From Prochlorococcus sp. AG-402-K10 (lineage in GTDB: Bacteria > Cyanobacteriota > Cyanobacteriia > PCC-6307 > Cyanobiaceae), in contig QCIF01000002.1 of assembly GCA_003216835.1 (NCBI GenBank), positions 124,001-188,000 on the forward strand: a stretch of 64,000 bases of DNA, written 5' to 3'. Positions 51,099 through 60,085 of this stretch are shown here, piece by piece. The stretch's first letter is position 1. Each line of letters begins with the position of its first letter. Under the pieces are notes generated by a model. It saw only the letters and a list, made by a program, of their open reading frames with translations, was not told the origin of the DNA and did not search any database. A program made the translations under genes and the position numbers.

Positions 51099-52466
51099 AT
51101 GTCTAGTAAATTTTCGACTTTTATTTGTCAGAATTGCGGGTCTGAAACTTCTCAATACTTTGGAAGGTGCCTCAATTGTAATGAATGGAATACAATTGTG
51201 GAAGAAAGGAAAAGCCAAATATCCAAATCCTCAAATGTTAAAAAAAATAAAAAATCTAAGCTATTTAATGAAATTTCATCTGAAAGAATATCAAGATTTA
51301 CCAGTGGTTTTAAAGAATTTGATAGAGTTCTTGGAGGTGGAATTGTCCCAGGATCTGTAGTCTTACTTGGTGGTGAACCAGGAATTGGCAAAAGTACAAT
51401 CGTTCTTCAAACAGCAGGAAAAATATCTTTGAAGGAAAAAGTTTTATATATTACTGCTGAAGAATCTTTAGAGCAGGTAAAAATTAGATGGGAAAGATTA
51501 AGTCAAAACTGCAGTGATTTAAAAATTTATGCAGAAACCAACTTGTCTTTAATTCTTGAAGAGATCAAAAACGTAAAGCCAAGTTTTGCAATTATTGATA
51601 GCATCCAAGCTATTCATAATGAGGAAATGGAAAGTTCGCCAGGATCAGTTTCGCAAGTAAGAAACTGTTCATCTGACTTACAAAATCTTGCTAAAGAAAA
51701 TAACATAGCTCTTTTAATAATCGGCCATGTTACCAAAGATGGAGCTCTAGCAGGACCAAAAACCCTAGAACATTTAGTTGACGTAGTTATTAACTTTGAA
51801 GGAGACAAGATTTCCTCCCATAGGTTACTAAGAAGTATCAAAAATCGATTTGGGTCAACTTTTGAAATTGGAATTTTTGAAATGTTAGAAAAAGGTTTGA
51901 GCGAAATAAAAAACCCAAGTTCAATATTTACCAGCAAAGAAAATATTTCAGGAGTTACAACTGCAATTACTAATGAAGGCTCAAGACCATTTGCAGTAGA
52001 TATTCAAGCACTAGTTAATAAGACTTTTTACAGTAATCCAAGAAGAACTACTACAGGGATAAGTATCAACAGATTGCATCAGATTTTAGCAGTTATTGAA
52101 AAACACTTAGGTATTAAATTATCTCAATATGACTGCTATGTAGCTACTGGCGGAGGATTTGAAATAAATGATCCTTCTTCGGATTTAGGCGTAGCAGTAT
52201 CAATTTTATCAAGTTTAAAAAACATCCCTCCTTTAGAAAATTCTGCATTTATTGGAGAAATAGGTTTGAGCGGTCAAGTTAGGCAATCAAATAATATTCG
52301 GCCAAAAATAGAAGAAGCAGTAAGACTAGGCATCAAAAATATTTTGGTACCTAAATCAAAATACGATTTACAAAATGACTTCAAGAATATAATCACAATT
52401 AAGGAGATTTCACATATTAGAGAAGCAGTTGATTATGCTTTAATGCAAAAATCTAAGCAAAACTAA
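51099..52466 (+). CDS. radA: DNA repair protein RadA
   Basis: RadA (Sms) is a RecA-like helicase-type ATPase that helps branch migration in recombination. The 455-residue protein has an N-terminal C4 zinc finger (C10, C13, C24, C27), the Walker [11 protein letters not shown] around 91-100, the RadA motif [13 protein letters not shown], and a C-terminal Lon-like domain. Its 3' end overlaps the convergent ycf3 by four bases. It is divergent from rpaB (106 bp). Confidence 0.95.
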   Translation: MSSKFSTFICQNCGSETSQYFGRCLNCNEWNTIVEERKSQISKSSNVKKNKKSKLFNEISSERISRFTSGFKEFDRVLGGGIVPGSVVLLGGEPGIGKSTIVLQTAGKISLKEKVLYITAEESLEQVKIRWERLSQNCSDLKIYAETNLSLILEEIKNVKPSFAIIDSIQAIHNEEMESSPGSVSQVRNCSSDLQNLAKENNIALLIIGHVTKDGALAGPKTLEHLVDVVINFEGDKISSHRLLRSIKNRFGSTFEIGIFEMLEKGLSEIKNPSSIFTSKENISGVTTAITNEGSRPFAVDIQALVNKTFYSNPRRTTTGISINRLHQILAVIEKHLGIKLSQYDCYVATGGGFEINDPSSDLGVAVSILSSLKNIPPLENSAFIGEIGLSGQVRQSNNIRPKIEEAVRLGIKNILVPKSKYDLQNDFKNIITIKEISHIREAVDYALMQKSKQN

Positions 52467-52984
52467 AGGTACATATCAATTGAACTTCTTCCAGAATTTT
52501 TTAGCCAGTTTTCAATATCTAAATATCCACCAGGATATAGCCTTACTGCCTTCGACCACACTTCAGCAGCTTTATCAAACCATATTTCTCTTTGATCTAA
52601 ATCTCCCTCTTGCTCAGCATATCTTCCCCTTTTTTCATATATTAACCCTATATTTTTAAGGCATGATGGTTGTTTTGGATTTTCAATTAATGCTTTTTGA
52701 TAAGTCTCAATAGATAAATCTTCATCACCATTACTCATATATATAATTGCCATATTTTTTAGAGTTTCTCCCCTATCAATTTTATTTTCCTCCAGCTTTA
52801 AACTTTCTTGGTAATATTCTAATGCCTCTGAATAATCTCCATTGTTTTGAGCTGCTAATCCATCTCTATAATAGATATATGCTTTTTTTTCCTTTTCTGC
52901 AATAGGCATAACTTTTACTATAGATTCTGCTATTACAGTAAAGGCTTTATCAATAAAATTGTCTCTGTTTTGATTACTAGGCAC
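52463..52984 (-). CDS. ycf3: Photosystem I assembly protein Ycf3 (TPR)
   Basis: Ycf3 is a thylakoid-associated chaperone required for photosystem I assembly. The 173-residue protein carries three TPR units starting near residue 36 ([22 protein letters not shown]), then D-E-D-L-S-I-E-T-Y, and ends W-L-K-N-S-G-R. The length equals that of plastid and cyanobacterial Ycf3. It is convergent with radA and divergent from the copper ATPase gene (120 bp). Confidence 0.94.
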   Translation of the reverse strand: MPSNQNRDNFIDKAFTVIAESIVKVMPIAEKEKKAYIYYRDGLAAQNNGDYSEALEYYQESLKLEENKIDRGETLKNMAIIYMSNGDEDLSIETYQKALIENPKQPSCLKNIGLIYEKRGRYAEQEGDLDQREIWFDKAAEVWSKAVRLYPGGYLDIENWLKNSGRSSIDMYL

Positions 52985-53104
52985 TGTTTTAAGTGAAATA
53001 AGATTAAAATAGTAGATTAAAATTAACTATTTTTTAAAGTCTATAACATTTATTATTATAGTTATTAATAGAGAAAAGAATTAATTTGAGTTTTTTGTAA
53101 AAAT

Positions 53105-55402
53105 ATGGAGATTATTCAATTAAACATTACAGGTATGAAATGTGGTGGGTGTGTAAATACTGTAGAAAATATATTAAAAAAGTCAGATGGTGTTGCAAAT
53201 GTCTCTGTTAACTTACTTACTGAAAGCGCCTACTTTGAACTTCATAAAGGTTATATAAAAATAGATCAGATTCTGGAAGATCTAAAGAAAAACGGTTTTC
53301 CAGCAATGATTTACACAAATGATTTCACGAAAAAGATAAATAAAGCAGAATTAGAAAAAAAAAAGAAATGGAATAATCAATGGCAAAAACTTAATTTTGC
53401 TCTTTTACTTTTGCTATTTTCAGGTTTAGGGCATCTAGCAGAGGGAGGCTATATAAACTTACCAATATTGGGGAATTTATTGTTTCATGCAATATTAGCA
53501 ACATCAGCTTTATTATTTCCTGGACGCTCAATAATCATAAATGGATTCCAATCATTTCTAAAGAATCATCCAAATATGGACTCTTTAGTAGCTCTTGGTG
53601 TTACAAGTGCTTACATTACCAGTCTCCTATCCTTGATTTTTCCTGCAACTGGTTTTCCTTGTTTTTTTAATGAGCCAGTAATGTTATTAGGATTTATATT
53701 AATTGGACGTTTCTTAGAAGAAAGAGCAAGGTATCAAACGGGTTCATCAATTAGTGAATTGCTAGATCTCCAACCTGAAATGGCAAATGTTTATATAGAA
53801 GAAAATAAAGTTAAGTCTATAAGAGTAAATTTATTAAAATCTGGCCAAGAAATTCAAGTTTTAGCTGGCGATAGAGTCCCCGCTGACTGCGTTGTAATAA
53901 AAGGGGCTTCATCTATGGATGTCTCCCATATTACTGGTGAATCAAAGCCTATCGAGGTCAAAGAAGGGGAAAAGGTATCAAATGGATCATTAAATTTAAA
54001 TTCAACTCTCAGATTAAAAGTAGAAAAAGTAGGGAGCGATTCTTCGCTAGCAAAACTAGTCAATCTTATTGAGTCAGTTCAATCTAATAAACCTCCTATT
54101 CAGAGAATTGCAGATAAAATCGCGGGTAAATTTACTTACTTTGTTCTCATATTTGCAACTTCTAGTTTCTTTTTCTGGTGGAAAGGAGCAGAGCAAATTT
54201 GGCCTGATTTATTAAAACATAATCATAATGAATTTATAACAAATTCAAGCCATACATTACATAATTCTCTTGGCAGCAATGCTGAAAACTTCCTCAGTTT
54301 AGCTATTCAACTATCAATTGCAGTTTTAGTTATAGCTTGTCCATGTGCACTAGGTTTAGCTACTCCTACGGTAATTACTGTTGCATCAGGTAAAGCAGCA
54401 AAAAAAGGAATTTTATTTAAAGGGGGAGACAAAATAGAGATAGCCTCAAAAATTAATCAAATTATTTTTGATAAAACAGGAACCTTAACCAAAGGAGAGC
54501 CTTTCATTCTTGAATATAAGAATAATGATGATAATTTATTTTTATTAAAAATATCTGCAAGTTTAGAAAGCGAAAGTAGACATCCAATCGCAAATGCCTT
54601 AGTTAAGGAAGCAAAAAAACAAAAATTAAATCTACTGCCAATAAAAAGCATCCAAACCGAATCTGGTAGAGGTATTTCTGGAGAACTTGAAACAATTAAT
54701 GGAGTAATAAATATTGGAAGTATTGAATGGTTGATTAGTAAAGGAGTAAGTATTGATAGTGATTCAAAAAAGGCTTTAGAAACTGAAGAAACCAAAACAA
54801 ATACAGTTATTGGAATAAGTATCGAAAATAAACTACTTGGTTTTATTTTGTTAGGAGATTTACTAAGAGAAGATGCAATCAAAACAGTTCAAAAACTAAA
54901 GAAAAACAACTTCAGAATTAATATTTTAAGCGGGGATAGAAAACAAACGGTAATTGAGTTAGCCAAGAAAATTGGTTGTAATGAAAATGAAATAAAATGG
55001 GAACTTCTTCCTCAAATGAAACTAGATATTATAGAAGATTTAAAGAAAAATAATAAAGTAGCAATGATTGGTGATGGAATAAATGATGCTCCTGCCTTAG
55101 CTGCCTCTGATTTAGGCATCGCAGTAGGATCAGGAACTCAAATTGCAAAGGCGAATGCAGATGTAGTTTTGATGGGAGATCAATTAAATGGATTAACTTA
55201 CGCATTAGCACTGGCAAAAAAAACCATAAGAAAGATCAAACAAAATCTCCTTTGGGCATTTGGTTACAATTTAATAGCTATTCCAATAGCGGCTGGGATT
55301 TTATTCCCTAAATATGGCATTCTTCTTACTCCCTCGATAGCTGCTTTATTAATGGCTACTAGCTCTATAACAGTCGTAGTTAATGCTTTATCTTTGGATT
55401 AA
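53105..55402 (+). CDS. Copper-transporting P1B-type ATPase
   Basis: A heavy-metal P-type ATPase of 765 residues. The N-terminal HMA domain has G-M-K-C-G-G-C-V-N (Cys13, Cys16), TM6 has the copper motif A-C-P-C-A-L-G (CPC at 412-414), and the catalytic core has D-K-T-G-T-L-T (Asp456), the H-P locus in R-H-P-I-A, and [10 protein letters not shown]. This specifies Cu(I). In cyanobacteria such pumps supply copper to plastocyanin across the cytoplasmic or thylakoid membrane (CtaA/PacS). Which of the two this is cannot be told. Its stop overlaps the tmk start by one base. Confidence 0.93.
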   Translation: MEIIQLNITGMKCGGCVNTVENILKKSDGVANVSVNLLTESAYFELHKGYIKIDQILEDLKKNGFPAMIYTNDFTKKINKAELEKKKKWNNQWQKLNFALLLLLFSGLGHLAEGGYINLPILGNLLFHAILATSALLFPGRSIIINGFQSFLKNHPNMDSLVALGVTSAYITSLLSLIFPATGFPCFFNEPVMLLGFILIGRFLEERARYQTGSSISELLDLQPEMANVYIEENKVKSIRVNLLKSGQEIQVLAGDRVPADCVVIKGASSMDVSHITGESKPIEVKEGEKVSNGSLNLNSTLRLKVEKVGSDSSLAKLVNLIESVQSNKPPIQRIADKIAGKFTYFVLIFATSSFFFWWKGAEQIWPDLLKHNHNEFITNSSHTLHNSLGSNAENFLSLAIQLSIAVLVIACPCALGLATPTVITVASGKAAKKGILFKGGDKIEIASKINQIIFDKTGTLTKGEPFILEYKNNDDNLFLLKISASLESESRHPIANALVKEAKKQKLNLLPIKSIQTESGRGISGELETINGVINIGSIEWLISKGVSIDSDSKKALETEETKTNTVIGISIENKLLGFILLGDLLREDAIKTVQKLKKNNFRINILSGDRKQTVIELAKKIGCNENEIKWELLPQMKLDIIEDLKKNNKVAMIGDGINDAPALAASDLGIAVGSGTQIAKANADVVLMGDQLNGLTYALALAKKTIRKIKQNLLWAFGYNLIAIPIAAGILFPKYGILLTPSIAALLMATSSITVVVNALSLD

Positions 55403-56046
55403 TGAAAGGAAAATTTATTGTTATTGAAGGAATAGATGGATGCGGTAAGACAACTCAAATAGATGAGATTGCAAAATGGCTACCAACAAGTGGTCTTATG
55501 AAAAAAGATTCTCAATTAATAACAACAAGAGAACCTGGGGGAAGCCTCTTAGGGAAAAAACTAAGAAGCCTTATTCTTGATAACCATAAAAATAATAAAC
55601 CTTCTGCACTTGCAGAATTATTACTTTATTCAGCTGATAGAGCAGAGCATGTTTCAAAAATCATTGCTCCTGCTCTAAAAAATGAAAATTGGGTAATTAG
55701 TGACAGATTTTCAGATTCCACACTTGCATATCAAGGTTATGGAAGAAATATTAATCTGGAAACCATAAAAAATATTGAATCTATTGTATGCCAAGGAGAA
55801 TCTCCAGACCTGACAATCTTTTTAGAAATTTCTCCAGAAGAAAGCATTATACGTAGAAAACATGAAATACCAGATAGAATGGAATCTGAAGGTATTAAAT
55901 TTCTAGACAAAGTAAATGAGGGATTCAAATTAATTGCCAAAGATAAAAACTGGGTCGTAATATCTGCTGCACAAAATATAAAAACTATTTCTAATCAAAT
56001 TAAAGAAGTTTTACTAAAAAAATTTTCGAATATAAAAAATGTGTAA
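55402..56046 (+). CDS. tmk: Thymidylate kinase
   Basis: Tmk phosphorylates dTMP to dTDP. The 214-residue protein has the P-loop G-I-D-G-C-G-K-T at 10-17, the D-R/Y block [15 protein letters not shown], and the L-E-I-S-P-E lid start. Its start shares a base with the ATPase stop and its end overlaps holB by eight bases. tmk followed by holB is a common bacterial order. Confidence 0.95.
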   Translation: MKGKFIVIEGIDGCGKTTQIDEIAKWLPTSGLMKKDSQLITTREPGGSLLGKKLRSLILDNHKNNKPSALAELLLYSADRAEHVSKIIAPALKNENWVISDRFSDSTLAYQGYGRNINLETIKNIESIVCQGESPDLTIFLEISPEESIIRRKHEIPDRMESEGIKFLDKVNEGFKLIAKDKNWVVISAAQNIKTISNQIKEVLLKKFSNIKNV

Positions 56047-57001
56047 ATTAAAAACAAATAATTTTTTAATTAATTTAGAAGTAAATAAATACCTTGAGAG
56101 CATAATTCAAAATAAATTATTTGCTAATGGATACATTTTTTCTGGAGCCGAAGGAGTTGGAAAAAAAGAAACAGCTCTTAATTTTATAAAACAAATTTTC
56201 AAACAATATTCCTCGAATGGAAATGTTGAAGAAAAAATCAACAATAAAAATCATCCGGATTTTTTAATGATTGAACCAATTTCTTTTCTTAAAGGTAAGA
56301 CTGCAAAAAGTTTAGATTCTCAAAAGCCAACAATAAAAAATATGGATATTATCAAGATAGAACAAATCCGTAATGTTAAGACCTTCCTTAACCAAAAATC
56401 TATAGAATCAGAAAAAAAAATAGTTTTAATAGATGATGCCCATCTTCTGAATGAAGCAGCTTCAAATTGCCTTTTAAAGACCCTAGAAGAGCCTAGAAAT
56501 GGCATCTTTATTTTATTAACCTCAAAATTAAATTTACTTTTAGATACTATTATCTCGAGATGTCAACTAATAAGATTTAAATCTTTTTCCAGCGAAAAAT
56601 TAAATTATTTCTTCCAAAAGAACTTAGATCCTTCAGTGTTAGATATTACCAAAAATTTAAATTTCCAAGATTTAGTGAATTCTGCAAATGGTTCTCCTGG
56701 GAATTTATTTAAAAACATTGAGATTTGGAAAGATTTATCAGACGAAATTACCAGTAAATTAAACTTTCCCTTAAAGGATGATTTGGAGATCTTAAAGATT
56801 TGCAAATTAATCTCTGAGCAACTCGAAATATATCAACAGATTTATCTAATTAATTTACTACAACAAATGTGGTGGAGAAAAACAAGAAATATCAATTTAG
56901 TTAAAAAACTCGAAAAACTAAAATTACATATCAACAATCATATTCAACCCAGATTGGCATGGGAAGTTACATTATTAAAAATTGCTATAGAAGATTTATA
57001 A
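56039..57001 (+). CDS. holB: DNA polymerase III delta-prime subunit
   Basis: HolB is the clamp-loader delta-prime subunit. The 320-residue AAA-type protein has a degenerate P-loop [10 protein letters not shown] (Lys instead of Thr/Ser after the P-loop lysine, tolerated because delta-prime does not hydrolyse ATP), [20 protein letters not shown] and S-R-C-Q. The start codon lies inside tmk (ATG at 56039). It is convergent with rpaA, three bases apart. Confidence 0.92.
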   Translation: MCKLKTNNFLINLEVNKYLESIIQNKLFANGYIFSGAEGVGKKETALNFIKQIFKQYSSNGNVEEKINNKNHPDFLMIEPISFLKGKTAKSLDSQKPTIKNMDIIKIEQIRNVKTFLNQKSIESEKKIVLIDDAHLLNEAASNCLLKTLEEPRNGIFILLTSKLNLLLDTIISRCQLIRFKSFSSEKLNYFFQKNLDPSVLDITKNLNFQDLVNSANGSPGNLFKNIEIWKDLSDEITSKLNFPLKDDLEILKICKLISEQLEIYQQIYLINLLQQMWWRKTRNINLVKKLEKLKLHINNHIQPRLAWEVTLLKIAIEDL

Positions 57002-57004
57002 GAT

Positions 57005-57787
57005 TTACTCTATTACAGAATTTATTAAATCTAAGTTTCTGGATTTCATAAACTCTAGCTTTGCAGATTCAACTTGAGAGCCAGTAGGTAGTTCAAGACA
57101 ATATCCTGCCCCATAAACAGTTTTTATATAAATTGGCTTACGTGGATCAGGCTCTAGTTTCGTCCGCAAATGCCTAACATGAACTCTTATTGTCTCAATA
57201 TCATCATCAGGTTCATATCCCCATACATCTTTAAGTATCAATGCTGGTGAGACTGTTTGACCATGTCTTTGTAATAGACAATGAAGAAGTTCAAATTCTA
57301 GATGGGTTAATCTAACTGGGGATTCAAACCAAATTGCTTCAAATCTTTCTGGAACAAGTGTTAGAGGACCATAACTTAAGATTTCCTGTTGATTACTCGA
57401 ATTCAACTGTGCTCTATTAGTTCTTCTTAATAAGGCTTTAATACGAACATACAATTCTTCTAGATCAAAAGGCTTTGTTATATAGTCGTCTGCACCTGAA
57501 TTAAACCCCGTCACTTTATCTTTAATTCCTCCCAATGCCGTAATCATTAAAATTGGAATATTTAAAGTTCTTTCATCTCTTCTGAGTCGCTGACATAAAG
57601 TTAAACCATCCACATTTGGCAACATTAAATCTAAAAGTATTAAATCCGGTGAATATTGAAGAGCCAAAGCCTGTCCTTTAATACCGTCTTCAGCTTTTTG
57701 GACATCAAAACCGGCATGTTCTAAATGTCCCGCAATCAACTCACGCATATCACGATCATCTTCAATTAAAAGGATTGAAATTTTCAT
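57005..57787 (-). CDS. rpaA: OmpR-type response regulator RpaA
   Basis: RpaA is the output regulator of the cyanobacterial circadian and redox system, paired with SasA. The 260-residue protein has L-L-I-E-D-D-R-D-M, phospho-acceptor Asp53 in [10 protein letters not shown], and a winged helix containing the near-invariant RpaA stretch [12 protein letters not shown] and [13 protein letters not shown]. It is the last familiar core gene before the accessory region. Confidence 0.95.
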   Translation of the reverse strand: MKISILLIEDDRDMRELIAGHLEHAGFDVQKAEDGIKGQALALQYSPDLILLDLMLPNVDGLTLCQRLRRDERTLNIPILMITALGGIKDKVTGFNSGADDYITKPFDLEELYVRIKALLRRTNRAQLNSSNQQEILSYGPLTLVPERFEAIWFESPVRLTHLEFELLHCLLQRHGQTVSPALILKDVWGYEPDDDIETIRVHVRHLRTKLEPDPRKPIYIKTVYGAGYCLELPTGSQVESAKLEFMKSRNLDLINSVIE

Positions 57788-58163
57788 ATTTATTTAGACT
57801 ATTAAATTAAAATTAAATTTTAGTAATACGATTCTCTCAAGAATTCACAGCTATTGCAGATTTAATGTAAACAATTTTTCCAGCAAGAATTCTCAATAAA
57901 ATCAATCATAGCAATGATTTCCGAGAAAAAAACGTCTAGAAAAATAAATTAAATTTTATAAATTCTTTCGATTTTTTTAATATTTCCTTAATAATTACAA
58001 ATTATTTTCAAGAATTAGAAACAAATTAACAGTGTTAACAATCAATTTCAAATGATTTTTAACTCAAAACTTTATATTACTTTGATCATTATCAAAACAT
58101 TATTAAATTCTTCGAATTTTCAAATCTAATGTTTGGATTATATTAAAAAAAATCTAAATATTT
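57788..58163. other. 376-bp noncoding spacer between rpaA and the 119-residue gene
   Basis: No ORF or RNA gene can be supported here. It holds the divergent promoter regions of rpaA and of the gene at 58164. One perfect short inverted repeat TTAACA-G-TGTTAA lies at 58026-58038, and TTGAT-CATT-ATCAA lies near 58083-58096. Either could be an operator; neither has a recognised factor. The spacer is long for this genome. Confidence 0.5.
58026..58038. promoter_or_regulatory. Short perfect inverted repeat, possible operator
   Basis: TTAACA, one base, TGTTAA. It lies about 125 bp upstream of the 119-residue gene. In DNA this AT-rich, six-base arms can arise by chance, so the site is only a candidate. 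Confidence 0.3.
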
Positions 58164-58523
58164 ATGAAAAACAAAACACTCATCTATTCTGATTTATCCA
58201 AAAAGCAACTGCAGCATCTTAAGGAATTTTATATTCAAACTAAAGTTAATTCTATGAGCAATGCAGAATTAAAAGAATTTGTATTAGAAATTATTTCTCA
58301 TCAAATAAACGACACTATAGGAAAAGAAGAAGAAATAGAAGCCTGGCAAGAAATGTCAGATTTTTTTGGCGAAAAATTCGAAATCATTATTCTAGAAATG
58401 CAGACAAAATATAAAGATAATGGGAGCTTACAAGATATTGAAGTTGATCCTCAAAAACTAAGGCAAGATTTACTGCAGAAAAACAATATCGAAAAAGAAA
58501 AACTGGATATGTGGGATGATTGA
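58164..58523 (+). CDS. Conserved-looking protein of unknown function
   Basis: A 119-residue acidic and helical protein with no membrane segment or signal peptide. It has S-D-L-S-K-K-Q-L-Q-H-L-K-E-F-Y and E-E-E-I-E-A-W-Q-E-M-S-D-F-F-G. I recall very similar small proteins in other Prochlorococcus genomes, but I do not know a domain name or role. The start at ATG 58164 has no strong ribosome binding site. It stands alone in a spacer-rich stretch. Confidence 0.7.
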   Translation: MKNKTLIYSDLSKKQLQHLKEFYIQTKVNSMSNAELKEFVLEIISHQINDTIGKEEEIEAWQEMSDFFGEKFEIIILEMQTKYKDNGSLQDIEVDPQKLRQDLLQKNNIEKEKLDMWDD

Positions 58524-58865
58524 TCTTTACAAAATTAATTAGGGTTTGAAGGTTTTCTAAATAATATTTATCTTTAAAACAAATCTATTGTCTCTAAGTT
58601 TGATCAATTTAAACCTATAAAAAAGATTTCGAAATGTACTAGAAACTATATATATTTTATGTTCTACAAACTCTTACATATAAACGGCTGAATACAATTC
58701 TAAATATTAGAACCAATGGCAATTAGAGGATCTTCCTCCTGGAATTCAGAGAGAATATACAAATTCAGAAGAAATACATTAGAAAATAAATGAAATTCAT
58801 ACGAATAAATTATTACTTGTGTATCAATTTTAAAGGCCTTGTGAATTAGTTTCTATCTTGACTAA
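58524..58865. other. 342-bp spacer with one tiny possible ORF
   Basis: This AT-rich stretch has no gene I can support firmly. A 25-codon frame runs from ATG 58716 to TGA 58793 (starts M-A-I-R-G-S-S-S-W-N). It is basic in its second half and has no ribosome binding site. The rest shows no clear hairpin or promoter. Confidence 0.45.
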
Positions 58866-58974
58866 GAATAAAATAAGAGGGCATTTGTTTGCCCTCTTCG
58901 AGTCTTATCCACTTCCTTGTCCACAAAGTCGGGGAAGTGCTTTTGACTCCTGAATTATTTCTACTCCAACTAAA
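58866..58974 (-). ncRNA. Predicted structured small RNA, copy 1
   Basis: On the minus strand an inferred RNA of about 105 nt would start near 58974, seven bases after a TATCTT box (58986-58981), and end at a 9-bp hairpin with loop AACAAA (58898-58875) followed by a U-rich tail. In front of the terminator is a nested stem: outer GAGTC/GACTC (58900-58904 with 58945-58949) and inner CACTTCC/GGAAGTG (58910-58916 with 58933-58939). Copy 2 at 59868 keeps every stem with paired changes. The strand is chosen because only the minus strand gives a U-run. I cannot place it in a named RNA family. Confidence 0.6.
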
Positions 58975-59084
58975 TCGGAAAAGATAGTCGTGACAACCAC
59001 AAAGCACTTCTACTCGGGTAGAAATACCCTATGAATTTCAAGTTAAAAGAGGGATAATGAAAGAGTAGAGACAAAGGAGGTTTT

Positions 59085-59243
59085 ATGAAACTCACTACTC
59101 CGTTAAATACTCTCAGAAATGTAACTTCAGATATTTGGAGAATGCATGATTTCAACTATCAATTACCTAAGGATATAAGGCAGGATTATTGGGTAAAAGA
59201 ATGTATAAACCACCCAACGAGTTCTCATTGCAAAGTTTACTAA
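59085..59243 (+). CDS. Small protein A of a three-member paralogous family
   Basis: A 52-residue ORF with a near-perfect ribosome binding site, AAAGGAGG, four bases before ATG. It begins M-K-L-T-T-P-L-N-T-L and ends Y-W-V-K-E-C-I-N-H-P-T-S-S-H-C-K-V-Y. The K-E-C-x2-H-P-T-x3-C-x2-Y pattern is shared with small protein C. It is not hydrophobic, so it does not look like a membrane toxin. Sequence match to C in the leader and both ends supports a real gene. The function is unknown. Confidence 0.68.
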   Translation: MKLTTPLNTLRNVTSDIWRMHDFNYQLPKDIRQDYWVKECINHPTSSHCKVY

Positions 59244-59260
59244 TTAAATAAGGAGGTCTT

Positions 59261-59428
59261 ATGAAACTAATTACTCCATTCACCATACTCAACAGGAAAG
59301 TCAATGAGATGGATTTGATAAGAGATGCTATGAAGTCAAAAAAATTCGCAACTGAAAGATTGCATGATGATTATAGAAAAATGTTCAAAAACAGAGAAGA
59401 TCGATCTGTAGTAAATGGGTATGTTTGA
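59261..59428 (+). CDS. Small protein B of a three-member paralogous family
   Basis: A 55-residue ORF with the ribosome binding site AAGGAGGTCTT before ATG. The N-terminal half M-K-L-I-T-P-F-T-I-L-N-R then N-E-M-D-L-I is almost that of small protein C, but the C-terminal half is different (lysine/arginine-rich, no cysteines). It is 17 bp downstream of A, on the same strand, and probably on the same transcript. It may have lost or replaced the Cys-His tail. Confidence 0.65.
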   Translation: MKLITPFTILNRKVNEMDLIRDAMKSKKFATERLHDDYRKMFKNREDRSVVNGYV

Positions 59429-59516
59429 TCTTTAAAGGAAGCATAATTGGACGAATAAAAAATTTGCTGAAATATAAACATTTGTAGAATGTTATTTCAT
59501 GAAGAAAGTTATTCAA

Positions 59517-59547
59517 TAAAAAAACTCCAAGTGATTTAACTTGAAGT
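59517..59547 (-). terminator. Intrinsic terminator (minus strand), left repeat unit
   Basis: Stem ACTCCAAGT (59524-59532) pairs with ACTTGAAGT (59539-59547), with one mismatch and a six-base loop. A seven-A run at 59517-59523 gives a U-tract on the minus strand. No minus-strand gene is seen just upstream of it, so the terminator is orphaned. Confidence 0.65.
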
Positions 59548-59563
59548 CTGTTGAAGTTATTTG

Positions 59564-59577
59564 AACTCCCCGGGCGG
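59564..59577. repeat. GC-rich 14-bp direct repeat, left copy
   Basis: AACTCCCCGGGCGG, identical to 62945-62958 and in the same orientation. It is 16 bases from the minus-strand terminator, as the right copy is (16 bases). Such a GC-rich word is very unusual in this AT-rich DNA. It could be an attachment or recombination site, or the 3' end of a shared transcript. Confidence 0.75.
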
Positions 59578-59648
59578 ACGTCGAAGTGATATTTCCTGAT
59601 GTTCCCTGACAGAAAATGAAATAAAAAAATAGAAGATTTGGGCATTTT

Positions 59649-59667
59649 CGCCACCATATCGCCACCA
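59649..59667. promoter_or_regulatory. Two CGCCACCA direct repeats, 11-bp period, before the AlpA-like gene
   Basis: CGCCACCA occurs at 59649-59656 and 59660-59667. The second copy ends one base before the ATG of the AlpA-like gene. Spacing of one helical turn and the position over the initiation region suggest an operator, possibly for autoregulation. No Shine-Dalgarno sequence is present there. Confidence 0.5.
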
Positions 59668-59668
59668 C

Positions 59669-59860
59669 ATGAACGCACCAAATCGTCCATTTTTAACCAT
59701 GAAAGAAGTATCAGATATACTTGGTATTTCAGTATCAACAATTGATCGTTTAATCAAAAGAGGACAATTTCCTCCAAAAGTAAAATTATCTCCAAGAAGA
59801 ATAGTTTTTATGAAAAACGAAATAGATGAATGGATTAAAAGTAAAAAAAATAACAACTAA
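59669..59860 (+). CDS. AlpA/excisionase-family HTH protein
   Basis: A 63-residue MerR-like winged helix-turn-helix of the AlpA type: F-L-T-M-K-E-V-S-D-I-L-G-I-S, then S-T-I-D-R-L-I-K-R-G-Q-F-P-P, K-L-S-P-R-R and N-E-I-D-E-W-I. Such proteins control integrase or satellite genes in prophages and integrative elements. ATG 59669 is preferred because the R-P-F-L-T segment belongs to the fold; ATG 59699 would cut it. No integrase lies in the window, which makes its target uncertain. Confidence 0.88.
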   Translation: MNAPNRPFLTMKEVSDILGISVSTIDRLIKRGQFPPKVKLSPRRIVFMKNEIDEWIKSKKNNN

Positions 59861-59867
59861 ATTTCTA

Positions 59868-59976
59868 AAAAATAAAGGGGCATTTGTTTGCCCCTTTCGA
59901 GTCTTGAACTTCTTTTCCTAAATGAGTGGTGTTTTGAAGTTCCTTTGACTCCTGTATTCTTTATACTCCTATCAAT
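59868..59976 (-). ncRNA. Predicted structured small RNA, copy 2
   Basis: The second copy of the element at 58866. On the minus strand a TATATT box at 59988-59983 would start an RNA near 59976, ending at the 9-bp hairpin 59897-59874 with the same AACAAA loop and a U-rich tail. Outer stem GAGTC/GACTC: 59899-59903 with 59947-59951. Inner stem GAACTTC/GAAGTTC: 59906-59912 with 59936-59942. Terminator-stem pairs differ from copy 1 at two positions, both compensated. It may also serve as the minus-strand terminator of an unknown transcript. Confidence 0.6.
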
Positions 59977-60085
59977 TAGAGAAATATAGTGCTGAGAACA
60001 ACAAAGCATTATTACTTGAGCAAAAACCACCATTTTAATTAAAGGTAAATGGGGTAAAAATATAAGTAGAGATCTAAGAGGTCTT

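Noticed and set aside
57850-57880. HLR1 (RpaB) site near rpaA
   Set aside because: Only one TTTACATT half-site is present; the second half at the required spacing is missing.
58081-58100. Fur-box-like TTGATCATTATCAA
   Set aside because: The arms are too close together to fit the usual 7-1-7 or hexamer-repeat Fur layout, and no iron gene is adjacent.
58866-58898. Simple terminator for a plus-strand gene
   Set aside because: There is no U-run on the plus strand; the U-rich tail exists only on the minus strand.
58975-59084. Glutamine (downstream-peptide) riboswitch before small ORF A or C
   Set aside because: That RNA class is known upstream of short ORFs in marine cyanobacteria, but I could not find its conserved core in either leader.
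59644-59667. tRNA 3'-end fragment (CGCCACCA) as an attachment site
   Set aside because: No acceptor or T-arm sequence precedes it and the word is duplicated in tandem, which fits an operator better.
59557-59856. 99-residue minus-strand frame opposite the AlpA-like gene
   Set aside because: It lies antisense to a clear HTH gene and runs through the GC-rich repeat; it has no recognisable domain.
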